This document shows positions 1-8,975 of a DNA stretch of 47,225 nucleotides, in pieces (the stretch's first letter is position 1; each line of letters begins with the position of its first letter). The stretch spans positions 1-47,225 of the forward strand of contig JBKEAM010000077.1 of assembly GCA_047972265.1 (NCBI GenBank). Reading direction: 5' to 3'. The notes under the pieces are model-generated. The model ran no database searches and was not told the origin of the DNA. It saw nothing but the letters and a program-made list of their open reading frames with translations. This DNA comes from JAAYCI01 sp047972265 (lineage in GTDB: Bacteria > Bacillota > Clostridia > Oscillospirales > Ruminococcaceae). Position numbers and translations under genes: made by a program.

Positions 1-349
1 CCGTTAGCTGGTACAGGGGGCCGCTCTCGGTGGTTTCAAAGGCAGTGCCCTTTTCGCCGCGGTACAGTTTACGGTAATTTACCCAAAGGTCAAACCAGTA
101 AAAGTACAAACCCGGTTCTTCTACAGTAGTTGTAATGGTAAACAGATCGGTATCATCCTGCGTATCGGCAAAAGCAAGGGCAAGCTGGCGGGCTTCGCCG
201 CCATCGGCCTGTAAAAATAAATAGGGCGTTTTACAGCCGTAGTTTACAGGTATGTGTAAAGTAAGCGTAAGCGGCTGGCCGGTGGCAAGGGCGCCAAAAG
301 GGGTTTTGCAGCCCTCGTCGCGGCTATTAAATATAAATGGATAAGACAT
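1..349 (-). CDS. GH13 alpha-amylase family enzyme, N-terminal part (cut by window edge)
   Basis: Only the first 116 codons are in the window. The protein starts MSYPFIFNSRDEGCKTPFGA, an opening I know from clostridial GH13 enzymes (neopullulanase/alpha-glucosidase type) with an N-terminal beta-sandwich starch-binding-like domain. The visible part fits that sandwich (aromatic run YFYWFDLWVNYRKLY near residues 82-96). The catalytic barrel is outside the window, so specificity cannot be judged. The ATG follows a GAGGT ribosome site. It lies 30 bases after glycogen phosphorylase on the same strand, so the two probably share a transcript and act together on glycogen or maltodextrins. An extracellular role is unlikely because no signal peptide is visible. 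Confidence 0.8.
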   Translation of the reverse strand, partial: MSYPFIFNSRDEGCKTPFGALATGQPLTLTLHIPVNYGCKTPYLFLQADGGEARQLALAFADTQDDTDLFTITTTVEEPGLYFYWFDLWVNYRKLYRGEKGTAFETTESGPLYQLT

Positions 350-379
350 CAACGTTACCTCGTGTATAGCAAAGTACCG

Positions 380-2788
380 CTACAGCAAAGCGGAGGCGTC
401 CCAAATATTGTGTGCATACTCCAGCACTGCCCTGTCTGCCGAGAACATGCCGCTTCCGGCAATATTCATCAGGCTCATACGTGCAAAAGCAGAGGTATCG
501 GTATACAGGCGGGACAGTTCGGCTTCGGCACGCCGATAATCGGCAAAATCGGCCAAAACCATGTAGGGGTCTGCCGTGCGCAGGTTTTGTGCAATTTCGG
601 GGAAGCGTTCGTTGCCCCAACCATGCTCTATAAAGGACAAAACCTCCGAAGCAACAGGGTCTTGCGCAATAAAGGCCGAGGGATGGTAACCCATTTTTTT
701 CAGGGCATCCACCTGCTCTGCCAGCATGCCAAACTGCATAAAGTTATCCTGCCCGGCGGCTTCGGCAATTTCTATATTTGCGCCATCGTATGTGCCAAGG
801 GTAATGGCACCGTTTAGCATAAATTTCATGTTGCCGGTGCCGGAGGCCTCTGTACCCGCAAGGCTTATCTGCTCCGACACCTCGCTGGCCGGCATTAAAT
901 GCTCGCTGGTGGTTACATTGTAATCTTCCAGATAAATTACACGTAGCTTATCGCGCACAGCTTCATCCGCTTCCAGCATTTCGCCCAGCTTATAAATCAG
1001 GCGGATAATTTGTTTGGCCATGTAGTAGCCGGGTGCGGCTTTGGCGGCAAAAATATAAGTTTTGGGTACAAAATTGGCATTGGGGTTATTTTTTAGGTAC
1101 AGGTACTGTGCAACAATGTTTATTGCATTTAGGTGCTGGCGCTTATACTCGTGCAGGCGTTTTACCTGACAATCAAAAATAGAAGAGGGGTCTATCTTTT
1201 GCCCGGTTTTTTGCAGCAGGTGCTGGGCAAAAATTTCTTTATTGGTTTTCTTTACAGCAAGCAAGCGTTTTAGCACCGTTTTATCGTCGGCATACTTTGC
1301 AAACTTTGCAAGCTCGGCAGCATCCTTTTTAAAACCGCTGCCAATGGTATCCTCTAAAAGGCCGGTAAGGCCAGTGTTAGATTGCAGCAACCAGCGGCGG
1401 TATGCAATACCGTTGGTTACGTTACCAAACTTTTGAGGTGCATACAGGTAATAATCGTGAAATACAGTTTGCTTTATAATTTCGCTGTGCAATCGGGAAA
1501 CGCCGTTGATAGAGTGGCAAACAAAGCAGCAGATATTGGCCATGCGCACATACCCATCGCTTAAAACAGCCATGTAATTTATTTTACCCTCGTCACCGGG
1601 GAAAACCACTTCCAGCTCGGCACGGGCACGCCGGTCCATCTCCTCCACAATAGAGTAGATGCGCGGCAGGGTGGAACGGAACAAAGAACCCTGCCAAGAT
1701 TCAAGCGCTTCGGCCATAACGGTGTGGTTGGTATAGGCAAAGGTGCGGCGACAGATGGCAAAAGCGTCGTCCCATCCATAACCGCAGTCATCCATTAAAA
1801 TGCGCATCAGTTCGGGGATGGCAAGAGTTGGGTGGGTGTCGTTAATATGGATGGCTACCTTGTCTGGCAGATTATCCATGCTGCCATATTCGGCCAAATG
1901 GCGGGTAACAATATCCCCCACTGAGGCAGCAGACAAAAAGTACTGCTGCCTCAGGCGCAAAATTTTGCCTTCCAGATGATTGTCGTTGGGGTAAAGAACC
2001 TTAGAGATTAGCTCTACATTGGCATTTTGAGAAAGCGCTGTGCTGTACTCTCCCGCGTTAAAAGCGCCCATGTTAAAGCCGGGTGCTTTTGCCTCCCATA
2101 ACCGCAATTTAGATACACCGGGAGAATCGTACCCCGATACAAACAAATCGCTGGGCACCGCTTTTACAAGGGTGTAGTTTTTATGCACTACATGGTGGTA
2201 GCCATCCAGCCACTGCTCTTCAATTTCGCCGTCAAACTTTACGTCTACGGTGGCTTCGGGGTGAGACTTTAACCATACAGAACCGCCGGGCAGCCAGTTG
2301 TCTGCCAGTTCTTGCTGCCAGCCATCCTGTAGTTTTTGTTTAAAAATGCCGTATTCGTATAAAATAGAATAGCCAGAACCCGGCAGGCGGGTGGTAGACA
2401 TACCGTCTAAGTAGCAGGCAGCCAAACGGCCAAGGCCGCCGTTGCCAAGGCCTGCATCCGGCTCTTCCTCGTAAATATTTTGCAGGGTAAGGCCTGTTTC
2501 TTTTAAAACATTTTGGGTGGCTTCTTCCAGCCCAAGGTTGCACAGGTTATTTTTTAAGCTGCGCCCAAGCAAAAACTCCATGCTAAGGTAATACACCTGC
2601 TTTGCGCCCTCGGCATAGGTTTGTGCCCTAAACTGCTTGTGCTGGCGGCTAAGCTGCTGGCGTACAACCTGGGCAAGTATAAAATATACCTGCCGCTGTG
2701 TTACGCTTTGCAGGTCATTTCCTGCTTCGCTGTGCAATGCATCCAACAGCATTTTTTCAAATTCATGTTTATTTGTTTTAAAAAACAA
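380..2788 (-). CDS. glgP: Glycogen/alpha-glucan phosphorylase
   Basis: Pyridoxal-phosphate enzyme that releases glucose-1-phosphate from the non-reducing ends of glycogen or maltodextrin (GT35). At about 800 residues it is full length for the bacterial family. The PLP-lysine motif EASGTGNMKFMLNGA is intact (Lys about residue 655), and DGMSTTRLPGSGYSILYEYG and HINDTHPTLAIPELMR are typical of the family. The longest frame starts with GTG at 2797, but the ribosome site GAGGTGG lies after that codon and just before a TTG at 2788, so I chose TTG. It follows the zinc-ribbon membrane gene by 28 bases and precedes the GH13 gene by 30, giving a three-gene unit for intracellular glucan breakdown. Confidence 0.95.
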   Translation of the reverse strand: MFFKTNKHEFEKMLLDALHSEAGNDLQSVTQRQVYFILAQVVRQQLSRQHKQFRAQTYAEGAKQVYYLSMEFLLGRSLKNNLCNLGLEEATQNVLKETGLTLQNIYEEEPDAGLGNGGLGRLAACYLDGMSTTRLPGSGYSILYEYGIFKQKLQDGWQQELADNWLPGGSVWLKSHPEATVDVKFDGEIEEQWLDGYHHVVHKNYTLVKAVPSDLFVSGYDSPGVSKLRLWEAKAPGFNMGAFNAGEYSTALSQNANVELISKVLYPNDNHLEGKILRLRQQYFLSAASVGDIVTRHLAEYGSMDNLPDKVAIHINDTHPTLAIPELMRILMDDCGYGWDDAFAICRRTFAYTNHTVMAEALESWQGSLFRSTLPRIYSIVEEMDRRARAELEVVFPGDEGKINYMAVLSDGYVRMANICCFVCHSINGVSRLHSEIIKQTVFHDYYLYAPQKFGNVTNGIAYRRWLLQSNTGLTGLLEDTIGSGFKKDAAELAKFAKYADDKTVLKRLLAVKKTNKEIFAQHLLQKTGQKIDPSSIFDCQVKRLHEYKRQHLNAINIVAQYLYLKNNPNANFVPKTYIFAAKAAPGYYMAKQIIRLIYKLGEMLEADEAVRDKLRVIYLEDYNVTTSEHLMPASEVSEQISLAGTEASGTGNMKFMLNGAITLGTYDGANIEIAEAAGQDNFMQFGMLAEQVDALKKMGYHPSAFIAQDPVASEVLSFIEHGWGNERFPEIAQNLRTADPYMVLADFADYRRAEAELSRLYTDTSAFARMSLMNIAGSGMFSADRAVLEYAHNIWDASALL

Positions 2789-2816
2789 TGCAACCACCTC
2801 ACAAAGTAGAATTTAG

Positions 2817-3836
2817 CTATACAGGAAATTGTGTATTCAAAAAATAAGTGGATATGTCTGACCCAACAAAGGGTACCAAAGCAAACGAAACAATAAAGAC
2901 AGCGGCAATCACCAGCAAAACGCCCGCGGCACTGGGGCCGGATTTTGCGGTAAGAGCGGGGTAGTACTGGGCATCGTCGGGATTTTTCTCGCGCAGCGTT
3001 TTCATCTTTTTGCCTGCGCTTCGTCTAAATAAATAAAGGGCAAAAATACCGCTTACAGAACGCAGGACCAAATCCAAAAAGGTGATGATATTGTAAATAA
3101 TAGCAAACGTATCGGGAGAAAAAGAGGCAACCAATGGATTATTCAACTCAATCATAATTTGTATAATACTGGCAAAAGATGGGATTAACCACAGGGCAAA
3201 GCTAAGTGCGGCCCAGCCCCACATGCGGCGGTAGGCGTAGTAAAAGGGGCCAAGTACAAATGCGCTAAACATAAAGCTGGTTTTGCTGTTGCGCTGTTGC
3301 TGCTGCATTAAACGCGGAATGTAAGAAGAAGAGGAAGAGCCAATATAAGTGTTCCAATCCCGCAGGGGGATGTCGTCTATAGTAGCGTCAGCCGGGTAGG
3401 GCGCGGCGCCAAAGTTTGCGCCCATAGGCCCGTTGTTAAAAGAAAAGGGAGAAGATGCCGCACGGGGCGCCCCATGCAATGGAGTACCGCAGCGCACACA
3501 AAAAATGGTACCGGGTGTGTTTATGGTGCCGCAGGTGGGGCAGGTAGCGGGACGCTGGGCAGAGCCGTTGTTGCCCATAAAGGGAGCTTGCGGCGGCACC
3601 TGTGCACTGCCCGCATTTGGGGAAAAAGGATCTTGTGGCTGGGGTGCATGCGGGGCGGGTGCGCCGGGCTCGCTATACTCAAAACCGGCGGCGTGCTTGT
3701 CATCAAACTTACAGTGTCCCAGGTTTTGGTAGCAGTCGCGATGGTAAGGGGCGCCGCATTCGGGACAAAATACAATATCATCCCCAGGCCGAAAAGCTTT
3801 TTCGCACTCGGGGCAAAAACTAAAATTATTCGCCAT
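2817..3836 (-). CDS. Zinc-ribbon / prokaryotic RING-like membrane protein
   Basis: A 339-residue protein of unknown function. Residues 1-50 hold a CxxC...CxxC...H...C pattern (FCPECEKAF, FCPECGAPYHRDC) like the prokaryotic RING/zinc-ribbon family. A second ribbon (CPTCGTIN...FCVRCGTP) lies near residues 98-125. Between and after these is low-complexity Pro/Gly/Asn/Ser linker. The C-terminal third has several hydrophobic segments starting FMFSAFVLGPFYYAYRRMWGW, the pattern of DUF2628-like membrane domains. The cytosolic zinc modules probably face the membrane domain as an adaptor or sensor. It opens the transcript that contains glgP and is preceded by AGGAGG and its own promoter at 3894-3922. 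A role in glucan metabolism is only inferred from position. Confidence 0.8.
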   Translation of the reverse strand: MANNFSFCPECEKAFRPGDDIVFCPECGAPYHRDCYQNLGHCKFDDKHAAGFEYSEPGAPAPHAPQPQDPFSPNAGSAQVPPQAPFMGNNGSAQRPATCPTCGTINTPGTIFCVRCGTPLHGAPRAASSPFSFNNGPMGANFGAAPYPADATIDDIPLRDWNTYIGSSSSSYIPRLMQQQQRNSKTSFMFSAFVLGPFYYAYRRMWGWAALSFALWLIPSFASIIQIMIELNNPLVASFSPDTFAIIYNIITFLDLVLRSVSGIFALYLFRRSAGKKMKTLREKNPDDAQYYPALTAKSGPSAAGVLLVIAAVFIVSFALVPFVGSDISTYFLNTQFPV

Positions 3837-3893
3837 AAAGGCCTCCTGTTAACGTAAAAAACAGCATTTTACAAAGTGTAAATAATTATTTGT

Positions 3894-3922
3894 ATTGTAC
3901 ATGAATTGGCGGCAAAATGCAA
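3894..3922 (-). promoter_or_regulatory. Sigma-A type promoter for the zinc-ribbon/glgP/GH13 operon
   Basis: Read on the minus strand: TTGCAT, a 17-base spacer, then TACAAT, about 58 bases upstream of the zinc-ribbon ATG. The rest of the gap to prfB (to about 4014) is A-rich with no ORF or hairpin that I can support. Confidence 0.6.
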
Positions 3923-4014
3923 AGAAATGGGCAAAAAAACAGCATCGGTAAAAGAAGAAGAAGGCGAGGCTAAAAAGCGGGATTTAAAAAGGCAAAATGC
4001 GTGTAAAGCACCGC

Positions 4015-4043
4015 TTTACATCACAATGGTATTTATTTATAAT
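4015..4043 (+). promoter_or_regulatory. Sigma-A type promoter for prfB
   Basis: TTTACA, a 17-base spacer and a perfect TATAAT, about 30 bases upstream of the prfB ATG, so the leader is short and the gene is probably transcribed alone. Confidence 0.7.
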
Positions 4044-4072
4044 ATTGTAAAAGGGTGAAATTTGGAGGAAAT

Positions 4073-5203
4073 ATGGTCATTTTAGATGAAATAAAGCGCC
4101 AGATAGGCCAGCTGCGCCCCGAAGTGCACGACTTGGCCGACGCGCTTGGCATAGATCAAAAAAAACGCCGGTTAGAAGAATTGGAAATGCGTTCTTCTAT
4201 GCCGGAGTTTTATAACGATACCGAAAATTCTACCAAGGTATTTTCGGAGATGAGCGGTATTCGGCAAAGTCTTGCCGAGTACGAAAAGTTAACAGACCTT
4301 TTGGCAGACGCCGAAACTTGGCTGGACTTGTGGGAAGAGGGGGATGACGACGCGGCCACCGAGTGTGAGGCCACGCTAAACAACCTGCAGCAATTGGCCG
4401 AAAAATTGCGCTTGGTAACCCTGCTTACCGGAGAGTACGATAAAAACAATGCCATTTTAACCTTTCACGCAGGGGCGGGCGGCACCGAAGCGCAGGACTG
4501 GGTTGAAATGCTGGTACGTATGTACCAAAAATGGGCGGCATCGCACGATTTTAAAACCAGCATATTAGATTGGCTGGATGGTGACGAAGCGGGTGTTAAA
4601 AGTGCCTCTGTATTAATAGAGGGAGAAAACGCCTATGGCTTTTTAAAAAGTGAAAGCGGTGTACACCGCCTTGTGCGGGTTTCCCCCTTCGATTCTTCGG
4701 GCCGTAGGCATACCAGCTTTGCTTCACTAGAGGTAATGCCCGAAATTGAGGAAGATACCAGTGTTCAGGTGCGTCCCGATGATATTAAAATGGATGTGTA
4801 CCGTGCATCGGGCGCCGGTGGCCAGCATATCAATAAAACCTCCAGTGCGGTGCGCCTTACCCACCTGCCCACCGGCATTGTGGTAAGCTGCCAAACCGAG
4901 CGCAGCCAGGTACAAAACCGCGAAACAGCAATGAAAATGTTAATTTCGAAACTGGTGCAAATTAAAGAGCGCGAACATTTGGATAAAATTGATGATATTA
5001 AGGGCGTGCAAAAAGACATAGCCTGGGGCAGCCAGATACGCAGCTATGTGTTTATGCCCTATACCATGGTAAAAGACCATCGCACCAGCTTTGAAACAGG
5101 CAACGTAGATTCTGTAATGGATGGTGACTTGGATGGCTTTATCAACGCTTATTTAAAAGCGGCCAGTAAGGGCGAATTGAGCAACGAAGCTCCCACGGAT
5201 TAA
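4073..5203 (+). CDS. prfB: Peptide chain release factor 2
   Basis: Class I release factor reading UGA and UAA. The GGQ peptidyl-hydrolysis loop (GAGGQHIN, residues 249-251) and the SPF recognition motif (VSPFDSSG, residues 204-206) mark it as RF2 rather than RF1. The open frame extends up to a GTG at 4055, but the ribosome site GGAGG lies between that and the ATG at 4073, so the ATG is the start (376 residues). In many bacteria RF2 needs a programmed +1 shift at a CTT TGA site near codon 25; here the equivalent region reads through as DALGIDQKKRRL with no in-frame stop, so the feedback loop is absent. The gene ends in TAA and is followed by a strong terminator. Confidence 0.97.
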   Translation: MVILDEIKRQIGQLRPEVHDLADALGIDQKKRRLEELEMRSSMPEFYNDTENSTKVFSEMSGIRQSLAEYEKLTDLLADAETWLDLWEEGDDDAATECEATLNNLQQLAEKLRLVTLLTGEYDKNNAILTFHAGAGGTEAQDWVEMLVRMYQKWAASHDFKTSILDWLDGDEAGVKSASVLIEGENAYGFLKSESGVHRLVRVSPFDSSGRRHTSFASLEVMPEIEEDTSVQVRPDDIKMDVYRASGAGGQHINKTSSAVRLTHLPTGIVVSCQTERSQVQNRETAMKMLISKLVQIKEREHLDKIDDIKGVQKDIAWGSQIRSYVFMPYTMVKDHRTSFETGNVDSVMDGDLDGFINAYLKAASKGELSNEAPTD

Positions 5204-5225
5204 TTTTTAAAATCAAGACTATAAA

Positions 5226-5256
5226 ACCCCCGAGCATTAATGCCCGGGGGTTTTTG
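5226..5256 (+). terminator. Intrinsic terminator of prfB
   Basis: CCCCCGAGCAT / ATGCCCGGGGG stem with a TTAA-centred loop and one A-C mismatch, followed by five T. Confidence 0.9.
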
Positions 5257-5317
5257 CTTGCCCGCAAATAAGCCAACTTTTTTAATCTTATATACTGGTT
5301 GGTTATTAAAGAATACT

Positions 5318-5366
5318 AAAAACGACAGGCCGGTGTATCTATAACTACATCGGCCTGTCGTTTTTA
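5318..5366 (-). terminator. Bidirectional terminator between prfB and pdp
   Basis: Long inverted repeat: AACGACAGGCCG pairs with CGGCCTGTCGTT, with an inner TGTA/TACA step. It is flanked by A on the left and T on the right, so it can end transcription from either side. It lies about 20 bases past the pdp stop codon. Confidence 0.85.
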
Positions 5367-5386
5367 TAAATAAAGGATAAAGCAGA

Positions 5387-6709
5387 TTAATACCGCACAA
5401 CGCCCTCGCTGCTGACAAATGCCTGGATAAGCGGCACCAGTATGGGTGTCTCGGGCTTAATTTGAATGGCACTTTGAAACAGCTTCTCGGCTTCCTCTGC
5501 TTTTTGAATATTGGAGGTTTCAAACACCGCCAAAACCTGTCCTTTTTCCAGTTTGTCTCCGGTTTTTGCCAGCAGGCGAATGCCTGCGCTGTAATCAATG
5601 GCATCCTCTTTGGTCTCGCGCCCGGCACCCAAAATAACCGAAGAAATACCCACCTTTTCGGTGTCCATTTGGTACAGGTACCCATCGGCAGTTGCCCGTA
5701 CTTCGTGCTGCACGGCAGCGGGGGTAAAGCAAGTAGGATCGTCAATTACAGCTACATCGCCGCCCTGCGCAATTACCATCTGGCGCAGCTTTTGCAGTCC
5801 GGCACCGCTGTTCAACGCTTGTTTTGCCATGGCACGACATTCGTCGTGGCTGCCTTTTTCTGCCAAAAGCAGCATACCGGCGGCAAGTTCTAAACAAACT
5901 TCGGTTAAATCGGCAGGGCCGTTGCCGCGCAGGGTTTCTACTGCTTCGGCTACCTCTAGGCTATTGCCAATGTTTATGCCAAGGGGGCGGTCCATATCGG
6001 TAATAAGGGCGGCTGTTTTGCGGTTGTTATGGGTGCCAATGTCTACCATGGCCTGTGCCAGCGCAATAGAATCCTCAAGGGTTTTCATAAAAGCGCCGTT
6101 GCCGGTTTTTACGTCCAACAAAATAGCATCGGCCCCGGCTGCCAATTTTTTGCTCATAATGCTGCTGGCAATTAGCGGCAGGCAGTTAACAGTAGCGGTA
6201 ACATCCCGTAGGGCATATGTTTTTTTATCGGCGGGGGCTAGATTGCCGCTTTGCCCAATTACGGCAAGGCCAATATCGTTTACCTGTTTAAAAAATTCTT
6301 CTTGGCTAAGGGTAATGCGCATACCGGGTATGGCTTCCATTTTATCCAATGTGCCGCCGGTATGGCCGAGACCGCGGCCGCTCATTTTGGCAACCTTAAC
6401 ACCGCAGGCCGCCACAAGCGGGGCGCACACCAGGGTGGTTTTGTCTCCAACACCGCCGGTAGAGTGCTTATCGGCTTTTACACCCTGTATGGCAGATAAA
6501 TCTATTACATCTCCCGAGCGCGCCATACAATCTGTAAGGCGGGCGGTTTCGTGGTCTGTCATGCCTTGTAAAAATATAGCCATCATTAAGGCAGACATTT
6601 GATAATCGGGAATGCTGCCATCGGTAAAACCTTTTATTGCAAAGGCAATTTCTTCATCGGTTAAAACTTTGCCATCTCTTTTATTGGCAATAATATCGTA
6701 CATACGCAT
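5387..6709 (-). CDS. pdp: Pyrimidine-nucleoside phosphorylase
   Basis: Reversible phosphorolysis of uridine, deoxyuridine and thymidine to base and (deoxy)ribose-1-phosphate. The 440 residues match the family length. The start MYDIIANKRDGKVLTDEEI and the family signature GRGLGHTGGTLDKMEAIPG (about residues 110-128) are typical; the phosphate loop KHSTGGVGDKTTL lies just before. The ATG at 6709 follows AGGAG by eight bases. The gene has its own promoter and a terminator on each side, next to the nucleoside importer operon in the same orientation. The two probably work as one salvage route: import, then phosphorolysis, with ribose phosphate passing to central metabolism. Confidence 0.95.
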   Translation of the reverse strand: MRMYDIIANKRDGKVLTDEEIAFAIKGFTDGSIPDYQMSALMMAIFLQGMTDHETARLTDCMARSGDVIDLSAIQGVKADKHSTGGVGDKTTLVCAPLVAACGVKVAKMSGRGLGHTGGTLDKMEAIPGMRITLSQEEFFKQVNDIGLAVIGQSGNLAPADKKTYALRDVTATVNCLPLIASSIMSKKLAAGADAILLDVKTGNGAFMKTLEDSIALAQAMVDIGTHNNRKTAALITDMDRPLGINIGNSLEVAEAVETLRGNGPADLTEVCLELAAGMLLLAEKGSHDECRAMAKQALNSGAGLQKLRQMVIAQGGDVAVIDDPTCFTPAAVQHEVRATADGYLYQMDTEKVGISSVILGAGRETKEDAIDYSAGIRLLAKTGDKLEKGQVLAVFETSNIQKAEEAEKLFQSAIQIKPETPILVPLIQAFVSSEGVVRY

Positions 6710-6753
6710 AAGGCGGGCTCCTTTCCTGCGGCAGAATGTTATTTAAAGCTACT

Positions 6754-6781
6754 TATATAGTAATACAAAAAACATTGTAAA
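6754..6781 (-). promoter_or_regulatory. Probable promoter of pdp
   Basis: Minus strand TTTACA, 16-base spacer, TATATA, about 45 bases upstream of the pdp ATG and just after the terminator of the preceding operon. Confidence 0.5.
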
Positions 6782-6814
6782 TACACAGCATACTTAAAAT
6801 AAATACTTTTGCCT

Positions 6815-6850
6815 AAACAAAACCGGGTGGCGCTTTTACACGCCACCCGG
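6815..6850 (-). terminator. Intrinsic terminator of the nucleoside ABC transporter operon
   Basis: CCGGGTGGCG and CGCCACCCGG form a perfect 10-base stem; on the minus strand it is followed by TTTTGTTT. Confidence 0.85.
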
Positions 6851-6873
6851 CAGCAATTTTGGCTAAGCCACAG

Positions 6874-7827
6874 TTAACGGCTGCCGGCATCATAAGGGAT
6901 GCCTTCTGCACGGGGGGCGCGGCTTTTGCGGCCAACAAAGGCCAAAACAATAAGTGTGGCAATGTAGGGGAACATTTTGTAAATGTCACTGGGGATACCC
7001 ATGCCGTTAAGCAGCGGAATACCCGAGTATGTGGCCGAGATAGTTTTCATCAAACCAAAGAAAAGTGCGGATGCGGCAATGGGCCATGGTTTCCACTGGC
7101 CAAAAATTAACACGGCCAATGCAAGGAAGCCGTACCCGGAAACCGTTGCGTTAAATACGGTAGAGGTTGGGATAACATATATCAATCCGCCCAAACCTGC
7201 CAGCGCACCCGAAATGATGGTGCCGGCATACCGCATTTTGTAAACATTGATGCCTACCGAATCGGCCGCCTGAGGATGTTCGCCGCAGGAGCGCAGCCGC
7301 AAACCAAAACGGGTTTTGTACAGAACCAGCCAGCTGACAATAAGAATAAGAATGCTGATGTAGGTGGTAACATACGCGTTTTGGAACAGCATAGGCCCAA
7401 TAACGGGGATGCTGCTTAAAACAGGCACATCTCTAATCAAAAATTGGTTGGTAAACTGCACCTGCTGTACGCCCTGTACCATACGTGCAATAAAAATACA
7501 TATGGCAGGGGCAAACATGTTAATGGCGGTGCCGCTTATAACCTGGTTGGCCTTCATGTTAATAGAGGCAAAGGCGTGCGCCAACGACACAACGGCGCCA
7601 ACAGCAGCGGCAACCAGGCAAGCCAGCAAAAGTACCGGCTGGCCGGGCATCATGGGCTGTATGTTTTTAATAAACATAGTGCCTGCAAATGCGCCAAGGC
7701 ACATGATGCCCTCCAGCGCAATGTTTACAATGCCGCTTCGTTCGGCAAACAGGCCGCCCAATGCAACAATAAGCAAAGGGATGGAAAAATACATCATTTG
7801 CTGAACAATAAAGTAAAAGGTATTCAT
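6874..7827 (-). CDS. nupC: Nucleoside ABC transporter permease (NupC/YufQ type)
   Basis: Inner-membrane permease of the BPD_transp_2 family (317 residues), one half of the channel for a Bmp-dependent nucleoside importer. It has about 8-9 hydrophobic segments and the family motifs FAERSGIVNIALEGIM near the start and LRSCGEHPQAADSVGI in the cytoplasmic coupling region. The ATG follows GGGAGG and overlaps the end of the upstream permease gene by four bases, so the two are translationally coupled. Last gene of the bmpA-nupABC transcript, 24 bases before its terminator. Nucleoside rather than sugar specificity is inferred from the BmpA protein and the neighbouring pdp. Confidence 0.92.
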   Translation of the reverse strand: MNTFYFIVQQMMYFSIPLLIVALGGLFAERSGIVNIALEGIMCLGAFAGTMFIKNIQPMMPGQPVLLLACLVAAAVGAVVSLAHAFASINMKANQVISGTAINMFAPAICIFIARMVQGVQQVQFTNQFLIRDVPVLSSIPVIGPMLFQNAYVTTYISILILIVSWLVLYKTRFGLRLRSCGEHPQAADSVGINVYKMRYAGTIISGALAGLGGLIYVIPTSTVFNATVSGYGFLALAVLIFGQWKPWPIAASALFFGLMKTISATYSGIPLLNGMGIPSDIYKMFPYIATLIVLAFVGRKSRAPRAEGIPYDAGSR

Positions 7828-8975
7828 TCCCGCTTACCTCCCTTTGTCTTTGCTGTTTTGGTCTTGCCCGTGGTGGCAGCAAGGGGTTTTTGCAGGCCAG
7901 CATCTTTATTGATAAAGCGGGAGTAAATTTGCTGGAATAAAAGCGTAAAGGCCGCAAAGTAGATAATAACAGCTGTAATAATATCTATTACCTGCGGTAC
8001 ATACCCAAGGGTTTGCAGGTTAAAGCCACCGCGGGTAAGGTAGGCAATAAACAAACCAGAGAAAATAATGGCAATGGGGTTGCTCATGCCAAGCAGAGCA
8101 ACAGGAATGCCGTTAAAGCCCTCGGCAGCAAGCTGGTCCAGCACGTGGATTGCCTTGCCCGCCCCGGCTAAATACGAAAGCCCGCCGCCAAGCCCGGCCA
8201 GCGCACCGGCCATAACCATAGACGAAATGATGGACTTTTTCTCGTTGATACCGGCATAGCGCGCGGCATCGGAGTTTAGCCCGCAAGCTTTCATTTCAAA
8301 ACCAAACTTGGTTTTGTTTAGCACAATGTACACAACCACGCCCAGCAAAATGGCTATTAATATACCGCCGTTGGCGCTGGAGGAGGTACCGCCCGAAACA
8401 AAGATGGAATCCAGCCCCGTTTTTGGGATATTGGCGGCGGCTGTTGGCAGACGGCTTTGGTTTTTGGCGGGGTCGTATATAGTCATACGCACCATCATAT
8501 TTACAAAGCTCATGCCAATATAGTTCATCATAATGCAGGCAATAACCTCGTTGATATTGCTGAGAGCTTTTAAAATGCCGGGCACAAGGCCCCAAATGGC
8601 ACCCGCAACGGCAGAGGCCAAAAGAGCAACCACCCAGTGGATAGGTGCGGGCAAAAAGGTCCACTTAACGCCCACATATACGGCGGCAAACCCGCCCACA
8701 ATAAATTGGCCCGAGCCCCCAATGTTAAACAGGCCGCATTTGTTGGCAAGCCCAACAGAAAGACCGGTTAAAATAATGGGGGTGGCATCGTACAGCATCT
8801 GGCCAAGCTCGCGCATGCTTACAAAACCGCCCTGCAAAATAACACCAAGGCCGGCAACCGCCTTACTGGGGTTTGCCACTAAAAGTACAATAAAACCAAA
8901 TAAAATACCTATAACAATTGCCGTTGCCGAGGAGAGAAAAGAAGAAAAACCGGCTTTTTTAAATAAGTTTTTCAC
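7824..8975 (-). CDS. nupB: Nucleoside ABC transporter permease (NupB/YufP type)
   Basis: Second permease of the same importer, 383 residues with about 9-10 transmembrane segments; the family signature ANKCGLFNIGGSGQFIVGGF is near residues 77-96 and the coupling motif FEMKACGLNSDAARYAGI near 230. It starts with GTG at 8975, eight bases after AAGGAGG, and overlaps the ATPase gene by four bases upstream and nupC by four downstream. The C-terminus ends in a Lys/Thr-rich tail. Pairs with NupC to form the membrane channel. Confidence 0.92.
   Translation of the reverse strand: MKNLFKKAGFSSFLSSATAIVIGILFGFIVLLVANPSKAVAGLGVILQGGFVSMRELGQMLYDATPIILTGLSVGLANKCGLFNIGGSGQFIVGGFAAVYVGVKWTFLPAPIHWVVALLASAVAGAIWGLVPGILKALSNINEVIACIMMNYIGMSFVNMMVRMTIYDPAKNQSRLPTAAANIPKTGLDSIFVSGGTSSSANGGILIAILLGVVVYIVLNKTKFGFEMKACGLNSDAARYAGINEKKSIISSMVMAGALAGLGGGLSYLAGAGKAIHVLDQLAAEGFNGIPVALLGMSNPIAIIFSGLFIAYLTRGGFNLQTLGYVPQVIDIITAVIIYFAAFTLLFQQIYSRFINKDAGLQKPLAATTGKTKTAKTKGGKRE

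Noticed and set aside
5598..6602. 334-codon plus-strand frame opposite pdp
   Set aside because: Antisense shadow of a clear pyrimidine-nucleoside phosphorylase; no family match and no ribosome site.
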